Shown here: in pieces, positions 9,039-15,295 of the stretch
Position numbering within the stretch: position 1 is the stretch's first letter
Layout: every line of letters begins with the position of its first letter
DNA from: Candidatus Dichloromethanomonas elyunquensis
Lineage (GTDB): Bacteria > Bacillota > Desulfitobacteriia > Desulfitobacteriales > Syntrophobotulaceae
Reading direction: 5' to 3'
NCBI GenBank assembly: GCA_001515265.1
Contig: LNDB01000008.1
Coordinates: 1 to 64,000, forward strand
Length of the DNA: 64,000 bases
Translations under genes and position numbers: made by a program
The notes under the pieces: generated by a model
Databases searched by the model: none
Told to the model about the DNA's origin: nothing
The model's input: only the letters and a program-made list of their open reading frames with translations

Positions 9039-9821
9039 TTAGTCTTTAGTTTCTTCACTGAGAATTTGCCGTAGCCGGTGTAAAGCGGCGCGTTCAATTC
9101 TTGATATTTGAACTTGAGAAAGATTCATGGTTTTAGCGATTTCGCTTTGAGTTTTGTCTTCAAAGAATCGCAAGTGGAGAACGCGTTTTTCTCGTTCCGG
9201 AAGCTTATCCAGGACTTCCTTCAAAGCGATTTTTTCAAACCATCCCGGGTTGTTTTCTTTATCTAAAGGAAGCTGATCCAGCACATAGATGGGGTCAGAG
9301 TCATCCTGGTAAAGGGTATCGTGAATGGATGTCGGGCTTTGCACTGCTTCTAAGGCGATAATTACATCCTCACTGTCAATGCCGAGGTCAGCGGCGATCT
9401 CATTGATGGTGGGATCTCTTTTTAATTCTAGCGACAATTTATCCCGCGACCGGTTGATCTTATAAACCAATTCTTTATAAGAGCGGGGTACTTTAATCGG
9501 ATGGTCGTCCCGTAGGAATCTTCTGATTTCACCAATGATCATCGGAACAGCGTAAGTGGAAAATTTAACGCCATAGGAAAAATCAAATTTATCAATGGCC
9601 TTAATTAAACCGATTGTTCCAATTTGAAACAGGTCTTCCAATTCATAACCGCGGTGAGCAAACCGTTGAATCAAGTTAAAAATTAGTTTCAGATTACAAT
9701 TGACAAGACGCTCCCGGGCTTCTATATCTCCTTTTTGAGCTTTTCTCAGAAGATCCATCATTTCGTTTTCGGAAAGTAAAGGAAACCTCGGAAGGTTCAT
9801 ATCTGATAGTCTTTGAATCAT
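9039..9821 (-). CDS. sigF: Forespore sigma factor F
   Basis: 260 residues. It is the first forespore-specific sigma factor, held inactive by SpoIIAB. Region 2 is seen in LEDLFQIGTIGLIKAIDKFD and GVKFSTYAVPMIIGEIRRFLRDD. Region 3 follows, and region 4 has LPEREKRVLHLRFFEDKTQSEIAKTM with the HTH LSQVQISRIER. AGGGAGG lies 8 nt upstream of the ATG. It is the last gene of the spoIIAA-spoIIAB-sigF operon; gene order is standard but the operon is reversed relative to dacF and spoVA. Confidence 0.95.
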   Translation of the reverse strand: MIQRLSDMNLPRFPLLSENEMMDLLRKAQKGDIEARERLVNCNLKLIFNLIQRFAHRGYELEDLFQIGTIGLIKAIDKFDFSYGVKFSTYAVPMIIGEIRRFLRDDHPIKVPRSYKELVYKINRSRDKLSLELKRDPTINEIAADLGIDSEDVIIALEAVQSPTSIHDTLYQDDSDPIYVLDQLPLDKENNPGWFEKIALKEVLDKLPEREKRVLHLRFFEDKTQSEIAKTMNLSQVQISRIERAALHRLRQILSEETKD

Positions 9822-9836
9822 TTTTCTACCTCCCTC

Positions 9837-10274
9837 TTAATGAGAGGAAGAATGGTTGCTTTTGAGGTATTTCACCATAGATACCCTGGTTCCGTTCCCA
9901 ACTTCAGACTGTACTCGTAATTCATCCATAAAAGATTGCATAAAAATAAACCCGAGTCCCATTCTTTCGGGATCCGTTGAAAAAGATGCCTGCATTGCCT
10001 GTTTGACATCCGGTATACCGCAGCCGTTATCAATCACATCAATCAGTAATTTTTCGTCTGTAGCTTCAAATTCCAAGGTTACAAAACAGTCCGGATGATT
10101 GCTGTACCCATGGATGATGGCATTCGAGACAGCTTCGGAAACTGCTACCTTCAGTTCTTCCAATTCATTGATGGTTAGATCTAATTGGGCACCTAAAGCT
10201 GAAGCAAGCATCCTGGTAATAGTCACGTTTTCCGGAACACTGGAAAATGTAAAATTCATTTTATTTACTTTCAT
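9837..10274 (-). CDS. spoIIAB: Anti-sigma-F factor / serine kinase SpoIIAB
   Basis: 145 residues. It binds and inhibits sigma-F and phosphorylates SpoIIAA. The GHKL ATPase fold is shown by the N box (ELKVAVSEAVSNAIIHGY), the G1 box (DNGCGIPDV) and the G2 region (MGLGFIFMQSF). It lies 15 nt upstream of sigF and 41 nt downstream of spoIIAA. Confidence 0.95.
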   Translation of the reverse strand: MKVNKMNFTFSSVPENVTITRMLASALGAQLDLTINELEELKVAVSEAVSNAIIHGYSNHPDCFVTLEFEATDEKLLIDVIDNGCGIPDVKQAMQASFSTDPERMGLGFIFMQSFMDELRVQSEVGNGTRVSMVKYLKSNHSSSH

Positions 10275-10315
10275 TATTTTTCCCCTTTCTATTTATTCGA
10301 TGGTGAGGCAAGTTT

Positions 10316-10633
10316 TTATATCGTGGTTTCTTCCGGTAAAAATTCAATAATTTTAGGCAAACCGGACAATTCCATGATTTTATAAAGATGGGGGGGAGTG
10401 TTAGTAATGATTACCTTTCCCCCTAAGGGTAATAATTTTTTGTATCTGCCTAAGATTACCCCAAGCCCTGAACTATCGATAAATTTTAGATCCTGCATAT
10501 GCAGAATTACCGTTTGGATTCCTTTTTTATCGATTTCCATATCAATGAGCTGTTTCAACTCATTGGCATTTTTCATGTCCAACTCGCCTTCGATATAGAG
10601 ATGGAGTGTCTGCCGTTCAACCTTTTTTTTCAT
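10316..10633 (-). CDS. spoIIAA: Anti-anti-sigma factor SpoIIAA
   Basis: 105 residues, a single STAS domain. In its unphosphorylated form it frees sigma-F from SpoIIAB. The phosphorylated serine is in MQDLKFIDSSGLGVILGRY. First gene of the operon; a sigma-H-like promoter lies about 40 bp upstream of the start codon. Confidence 0.94.
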   Translation of the reverse strand: MKKKVERQTLHLYIEGELDMKNANELKQLIDMEIDKKGIQTVILHMQDLKFIDSSGLGVILGRYKKLLPLGGKVIITNTPPHLYKIMELSGLPKIIEFLPEETTI

Positions 10634-10671
10634 TGATCATCACGCTCCCAACCATAAAGGTATTTAAAATA

Positions 10672-10700
10672 CTGTTCGACATGACCCAAATTTTTCCTCT
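10672..10700 (-). promoter_or_regulatory. Candidate sigma-H promoter of the spoIIA operon
   Basis: On the minus strand AGAGGAAAA, then 11 nt, then GTCGAACAG. This fits the sigma-H pattern RNAGGAWWW-N11/12-RNNGAATWW with one deviation (GAAC for GAAT). Bacillus spoIIA is a sigma-H operon, so position and sequence agree. The rest of the divergent spacer to spoVAC (10634-10827) shows no forespore promoter I can name with confidence. Confidence 0.55.
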
Positions 10701-10827
10701 GTAGTTAAACTCCGAAAAGAATGCCTGATAAGCATAAATAAAAAATAAAAATCAAATAATGATAGTGTTATGTGGAATTTTGTGAAAATTAATGGAGAAT
10801 TATAGATCAAAAAAAGAGGTGATAAAC

Positions 10828-11298
10828 GTGCCAAATTCCAATCTGCGTCCTCCCACTATCAACGTTACCCCGGAAGAGTACAAACAAATGACCGAAAAAA
10901 TTTCCCCTAAGCCCACTTTAGTCAAAAATACTATTATGGCTTTTTTGGTGGGAGGTTTCATTTGCAGTATCGGTCAAATGATTATCAACTTTTATGTGAT
11001 GTACCTGGGATTGGCCCAGGCTTCAGCTCAAATTGCAGGAACCGCCACCCTTATTTTGGTCGGAGCGCTTTTGACAGGGTTGGGAGTCTATGACGAGGTG
11101 GTAAAAGTGGGGGGAGCGGGAGCAATTGTCCCGGTTACCGGCTTTGCCAATTCCATGGTTTCTCCGGCTCTCGAATTTAAGAGGGAGGGTTATGTTTTTG
11201 GGGTAGGCGGAAAATTATTTACCGTAGCTGGACCCATTCTTGTCTATGGGATAGTAAGTTCCATCATCGTAGGAATTGTTTCTGTTTTACTAAAGTAA
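10828..11298 (+). CDS. spoVAC: Stage V sporulation protein AC
   Basis: 156 residues from the GTG at 10828, which has GAGGTGATAA just upstream; the ATG at 10792 has no ribosome binding site. SpoVAC is part of the inner-membrane channel that moves Ca-dipicolinate into the forespore and out on germination. Hydrophobic segments alternate with the family motifs AFLVGGFICSIGQ, VKVGGAGAIVPVTGFANSMV and EGYVFGVGGKLF. Followed by spoVAD after 26 nt. Confidence 0.93.
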   Translation: MPNSNLRPPTINVTPEEYKQMTEKISPKPTLVKNTIMAFLVGGFICSIGQMIINFYVMYLGLAQASAQIAGTATLILVGALLTGLGVYDEVVKVGGAGAIVPVTGFANSMVSPALEFKREGYVFGVGGKLFTVAGPILVYGIVSSIIVGIVSVLLK

Positions 11299-11324
11299 TC
11301 CTTTCAGCAAAAGGAGATGAAGAA

Positions 11325-12329
11325 ATGAATTCCAAGAAAAGCGGAAACCAAACGGTTACTTTTCAGAATCCGCCGGTAATTCTTTCCCGCTGCAATGTGG
11401 TTGGACCCAAGGAAGGAGACGGCCCCCTCAAGGGTTCTTTTGATGTGATTCTTCACGATACCTATGACGGAGAAAAATCTTGGGAAAGGACAGAGGCCAA
11501 AATACTGGAACGGGCAATGCGGGGGGCGCTGGAAAAGGTCAATGTTCCATCGGATTCGGTAGATTATATCCTGGCAGGAGACCTGTTGAATCAGATTATC
11601 TCTTCCAATTTTGCAGCAAGGCAAATGGGTCTTCCTTTTATTGGCCTTTATGGAGCATGTTCCACGATGGCTTTGTCAATCGCACTCGGATCCATGTTAA
11701 TTGACGGAGGATTTGCGTCTAAGACGTTATGTGGCGCCTCAAGTCATCATGATACAGCAGAGAGGCAATACCGGCTGCCTACCGAGCAAGGCAGCCAGCG
11801 TGCCATGTATTCGCAGTGGACAGTAACCGGAGCGGGGACTGTTCTCTTAGGAGATTCCGGACAAGGACCCAGGGTTACTGCAGCAACCATTGGGAGGATT
11901 CTTGATTACGGAGAGACTGATGCGGGGAATATGGGAGCCGCTATGGCACCAGCAGTAGCGGATACAATCCTTAACCACTTCCAGGATTTAAACCGGCACC
12001 CGGATTTTTATGATCTTATTGTAACCGGTGATCTGGGGTCGGTCGGTCTGCAGTTAGTTTTAGATATCTTAAAAAAAAGCGGCTTAAATATCAATAACTT
12101 TTCTGACTGCGGAGTAATGATTTACAGCACTGAGCAGGATACCCACGCAGGTGGAAGCGGCTGCGGGTGTTCAGCAGTGGTCTTAACCGGAGATATTCTG
12201 AACAGAATGACAAGCGGTGAATTGAATAAAGTCCTGCTGATCGGAAGCGGTTCTCTTCATAGTTCCCTTTCAACCCAGCAGGGTGAATCCATGCCTGCCA
12301 TAGGTCATGCGGTATGTATTGAAAAATAA
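11325..12329 (+). CDS. spoVAD: Stage V sporulation protein AD
   Basis: 334 residues. Thiolase-fold protein of the SpoVA complex that binds dipicolinic acid. Family features are GPKEGDGPLKG, the YGACSTMALSIALGSMLIDGGF segment (a ketosynthase-like Cys loop), SSHHDTAERQYR, and GGSGCGCSAVVLTG near the C-terminus. AAGGAG precedes the ATG. Confidence 0.95.
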   Translation: MNSKKSGNQTVTFQNPPVILSRCNVVGPKEGDGPLKGSFDVILHDTYDGEKSWERTEAKILERAMRGALEKVNVPSDSVDYILAGDLLNQIISSNFAARQMGLPFIGLYGACSTMALSIALGSMLIDGGFASKTLCGASSHHDTAERQYRLPTEQGSQRAMYSQWTVTGAGTVLLGDSGQGPRVTAATIGRILDYGETDAGNMGAAMAPAVADTILNHFQDLNRHPDFYDLIVTGDLGSVGLQLVLDILKKSGLNINNFSDCGVMIYSTEQDTHAGGSGCGCSAVVLTGDILNRMTSGELNKVLLIGSGSLHSSLSTQQGESMPAIGHAVCIEK

Positions 12330-12347
12330 ACCGGTGAGGTAACTAAA

Positions 12348-12710
12348 ATGTATAATTATGTTATTCCAGCTTTTATCATCGGCGGTTTAATTTGTGTTGC
12401 CGGTCAGTTATTAATGGATTTGACAAAAGCCAATATTACTCCCGCCCATGTTTTGGTAAGCTTTGTAACAGCCGGCGTGATTTTAGGAGGATTAGGCTTA
12501 TATCAGCCCCTGGTCAAAATCGGAGGGGCGGGCGCAACCGTTCCTTTGACAGGTTTTGGATATACCCTGGCTAAAGGGGCTATGGAAGGTGCCAGTTCCA
12601 ATGGACTCCTTGGAGCTCTTTCCGGGGGAATTCAGGCTGCAGCCGTAGGAATTGCCGCTGCAATCCTATTCGGTTATCTGGTCGCAGTCGTATTTAATCC
12701 GAAAGGATAA
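12348..12710 (+). CDS. spoVAE: Stage V sporulation protein AE (AEb type)
   Basis: 120 residues, membrane protein related to SpoVAC (shared FIIGGLICVAGQ and VKIGGAGATVPLTGFGY motifs). It forms the SpoVA channel with SpoVAC and SpoVAD. It overlaps the next start codon by one base (TAATG), so the two are translationally coupled. Confidence 0.94.
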   Translation: MYNYVIPAFIIGGLICVAGQLLMDLTKANITPAHVLVSFVTAGVILGGLGLYQPLVKIGGAGATVPLTGFGYTLAKGAMEGASSNGLLGALSGGIQAAAVGIAAAILFGYLVAVVFNPKG

Positions 12711-14212
12711 TGGAAAATATGTCACAAACAGCTGAAGCCAATGTTGCTATCTCCAAAAACTATGAGGAAAATATCACTTATCTAAATAAAAAATTAGGGG
12801 TGCCGGACAGTTTTGATATTATTGTCCGGGAAATGAATGTCGCCCGTAAAAAAATAGTTATTTATTCCGTAAACGGCTTGGTGGGAAGGCCGGCATCCAA
12901 TCTCATTCTGGAAACTTTTGCAGAGATCGAAAAATCCGAGCTGGCTGTCAACGCTTTGGATAAACTGAAATCAAAAATAGTTGATTTGCAAGTTTCTGAG
13001 GTTGAATCAATGGATGAAGTCATTTATTTTGTTTTGTCAGGCACCATGGCGATTTTGATTGAAGGAAAAAAGGAAGCCGTTATCGTAGATGTAAGAAGTT
13101 ATCCGGCACGAATGCCTGAAGAGCCGGATATTGAACGCGTTACAAGGGGTTCCCGCGACGGTTTTACAGAGACACTGGTTTTTAATACCAATCTGATTCG
13201 CCGTCGGCTGAGGGACCCCGGGTTAAGAATGAAACTTGTTAAGGCCGGAAGCCGTTCCAAGACAGACGTATGTATCGCTTACATTGAAGATATCACGAAT
13301 CCGAAAATGGTAGACTATATGGAGAAAGAGATAAAAAATATTAAGATTGACGGCATTCCCATGGCCGAAAAAACGATTGAAGAATTCATTCTTGGCAGCA
13401 AGTTTTGGAATCCTTATCCCAGGGTAAGGTATACTGAACGTCCGGACGTTGCGGCTATCCACTTGCTGGAGGGCAACGTCATCATTCTGGTCGATACATC
13501 CCCGAGTGTAATTATTGCACCTTGTACGTTCTGGCATCATGTCCAGCATGCCGAGGAGTACCGGCAGGAGCCTGTTGTCGGAGCCTATTTGCGGTGGGTC
13601 AGATTTATTGCCATAATTGCTTCGATATTTCTATTACCCACATGGCTGGCGTGCGCCCTTAATCCTCAGCTTTTACCGCATTCCCTCCAATTCATCGGCA
13701 TAGAAAAACCAGCTAAGGTCGGCCTTCTCTTTCAAGCCATAACCGGGGATATTGCCATTGACATCCTGCGTATGGCAGCGATTCATACACCATCCCCGTT
13801 AGCCACCGCCTTGGGTTTAATTGCGGTATTTATGATGGGAGATGTGGCTATTAAAGTGGGATTCTTCACTCCGGAAATCATCATGTACTTATCTATCGCT
13901 GCAGTAGGTACGTTTGCAACACCCAGTTATGAACTGGCACAGGCCAATAGGCTGGTCAGAATATTTCTGGTTTTGGCCGCAGGGTTGTTCAATTTCTGGG
14001 GATTGGGGATTGGTGTTCTATTGGTATTCTTTTTGCTTTGGCGGACCAATTCTTTCGGCGTACCCTATCTTTGGCCTCTTATCCCGCTTGATTTTAAAGC
14101 ATTAAAAACAATTTTGGTAAGAAACCCGGTTCCCATTGCCAATCAAAGGCCAAGCATCTTGAAATCAAAAGACCGGATCAGACAGCCTCAGCAAAGACCA
14201 AACCCATCGTGA
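12710..14212 (+). CDS. spoVAF: SpoVAF / GerA-family spore germination protein
   Basis: 500 residues. The soluble GerA-type N-terminal region (about 1-290, with EVESMDEVIYFVLSG, RGSRDGFTETL and NTNLIRRRLRDP) is followed by several membrane helices (RFIAIIASIFLLPTWLA, ATALGLIAVFMMGDVAIKVGFF, IFLVLAAGLFNFWGLGIGVLLVFFLLW). GerA-A proteins carry the same signature. Position directly after spoVAE identifies it as SpoVAF rather than a nutrient receptor subunit. The long basic tail (RPSILKSKDRIRQPQQRPN) is probably cytosolic. Confidence 0.9.
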   Translation: MENMSQTAEANVAISKNYEENITYLNKKLGVPDSFDIIVREMNVARKKIVIYSVNGLVGRPASNLILETFAEIEKSELAVNALDKLKSKIVDLQVSEVESMDEVIYFVLSGTMAILIEGKKEAVIVDVRSYPARMPEEPDIERVTRGSRDGFTETLVFNTNLIRRRLRDPGLRMKLVKAGSRSKTDVCIAYIEDITNPKMVDYMEKEIKNIKIDGIPMAEKTIEEFILGSKFWNPYPRVRYTERPDVAAIHLLEGNVIILVDTSPSVIIAPCTFWHHVQHAEEYRQEPVVGAYLRWVRFIAIIASIFLLPTWLACALNPQLLPHSLQFIGIEKPAKVGLLFQAITGDIAIDILRMAAIHTPSPLATALGLIAVFMMGDVAIKVGFFTPEIIMYLSIAAVGTFATPSYELAQANRLVRIFLVLAAGLFNFWGLGIGVLLVFFLLWRTNSFGVPYLWPLIPLDFKALKTILVRNPVPIANQRPSILKSKDRIRQPQQRPNPS

Positions 14213-14218
14213 AAGACA

Positions 14219-14623
14219 TTATTCTTTCATAGAGAGGATAAGCTGCTGCTCTTTAGCAGGTCTGACAACAATCAGATCTAAAGACACTAAGATAAGGATG
14301 GCAATAAGAATTTTTTCCAGATTATTGGAATTGTCAAAATGAGCTTGGTATAAAGGCGAGTTCACAACCTGAGGAACGGTGTATGAATAGACAGGAGGGA
14401 AGGGGAGGCTGGGGGCGGCAACGATATTTGAACTTGCCGCTGGAAATAGAGGCTGATACGCAGGATGGTAGTTCAAGGTGTTTTTTTGCGGAAATAACTG
14501 CGGATAAGGTCTTTGCGGGGACATAACATAAGGATTGCCTATTGAAGCAGGATAATTTGAATAGGTGTTCCATTGGGAAGCACGTGTGGGATAATTATAC
14601 TTGCAAATTGGGTTGTTCCTCAT
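14219..14623 (-). CDS. Pro/Tyr-rich protein with C-terminal membrane segment, unknown
   Basis: 134 residues. The first 85 or so are rich in Pro, Tyr, Asn and Ser (NYPTRASQWNTYSNYPASIG, PYPQLFPQ, LPFPPVYSYTVPQ). Residues 100-122 (NLEKILIAILILVSLDLIVV) form one membrane segment. GAGGGGG lies just upstream of the ATG. It faces spoVAF with 6 nt between the genes. The composition recalls spore coat or inner-membrane spore proteins, but I recognise no family. Confidence 0.6.
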   Translation of the reverse strand: MRNNPICKYNYPTRASQWNTYSNYPASIGNPYVMSPQRPYPQLFPQKNTLNYHPAYQPLFPAASSNIVAAPSLPFPPVYSYTVPQVVNSPLYQAHFDNSNNLEKILIAILILVSLDLIVVRPAKEQQLILSMKE

Positions 14624-14811
14624 TCATTGTCCCCCTCTTTTATTGGAGCTATCTTCAGTATATTGTTTGAATTGGGGCATTGATACAAAAGTGGAATTAT
14701 TTTCCTATAAAGGATCAATTCAATTTTTATAGTTTCACTGATGCTTTTTTTGTTTCCAATTGACAACTTTGCATCTATAATAAACGAGGTATCAAAATGA
14801 CGGAGGTTGCT

Positions 14812-15153
14812 ATGGAAGAAAAACTTACTACACTTAAAGAATATGTTCACATGGATTCAGAGATATCATTTGAAGAATTTAAAACGTATTATTCGAGTTT
14901 CATCGGTCAACTCAATGCTGAATATAATGAAATGGATCAGGGCACTTGTCTGAAAGCACGATTCATCTGCAGCATTGTTAAAGCAAACGCCGAGACCCGT
15001 TCCCACCAGTCTAAAACCAATGCCAAAGCCTTTCGGAAGATGGCTGACAAATGCGGTTTTTGGATGGAGGCAATTGATCATCGTCTGAAGAAAGAAGGTC
15101 TGCCTCAGGCAGCAATTGATACGGCAATGAATGAGATCAATAAGCGCCTGTAA
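14812..15153 (+). CDS. Small conserved-looking protein of unknown function
   Basis: 113 residues from the ATG at 14812, 6 nt after GGAGG; the ORF-track start at 14797 lies before that site. The sequence is polar and helical throughout (LTTLKEYVHMDSEISFEEFK, AFRKMADKCGFWMEAIDHRLKKEGLPQAAID) with no signal peptide or membrane segment. No family recognised. Transcribed alone, away from the divergent gene at 14219. Confidence 0.6.
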   Translation: MEEKLTTLKEYVHMDSEISFEEFKTYYSSFIGQLNAEYNEMDQGTCLKARFICSIVKANAETRSHQSKTNAKAFRKMADKCGFWMEAIDHRLKKEGLPQAAIDTAMNEINKRL

Positions 15154-15183
15154 TTGTATTCAATGATGTCCATATATCGCGGA

Positions 15184-15218
15184 GGCTGTTGCAGAACTGC
15201 TAACAGTCCCTTTGTTTT
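15184..15218 (+). terminator. Probable terminator after 14812-15153
   Basis: GGCTGTT and AACAGTCC form an imperfect stem around GCAGAACTGCT, followed by CTTTGTTTTG. It shares the GGCTGTTGC core with two other terminator-like repeats in the window. Confidence 0.5.
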
Positions 15219-15240
15219 GTTCTGCCTAAAATGATATAAT
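15212..15240 (+). promoter_or_regulatory. Sigma-A promoter upstream of the DHH-CBS-CCA fusion gene
   Basis: TTGTTT, 17 bp, TATAAT, ending 55 bp before the start codon of 15296. The -35 overlaps the T-rich tail of the preceding terminator. Confidence 0.6.
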
Positions 15241-15295
15241 TTATCGTGGAATTGATGGTAAATGCCTATTTTCGGCGAATGCTGCGAGGAGTCCC

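Noticed and set aside
10701-10827. Sigma-G promoter of spoVAC around GCATAAATA
   Set aside because: The CATAAATA element has no matching -35 at the proper distance.
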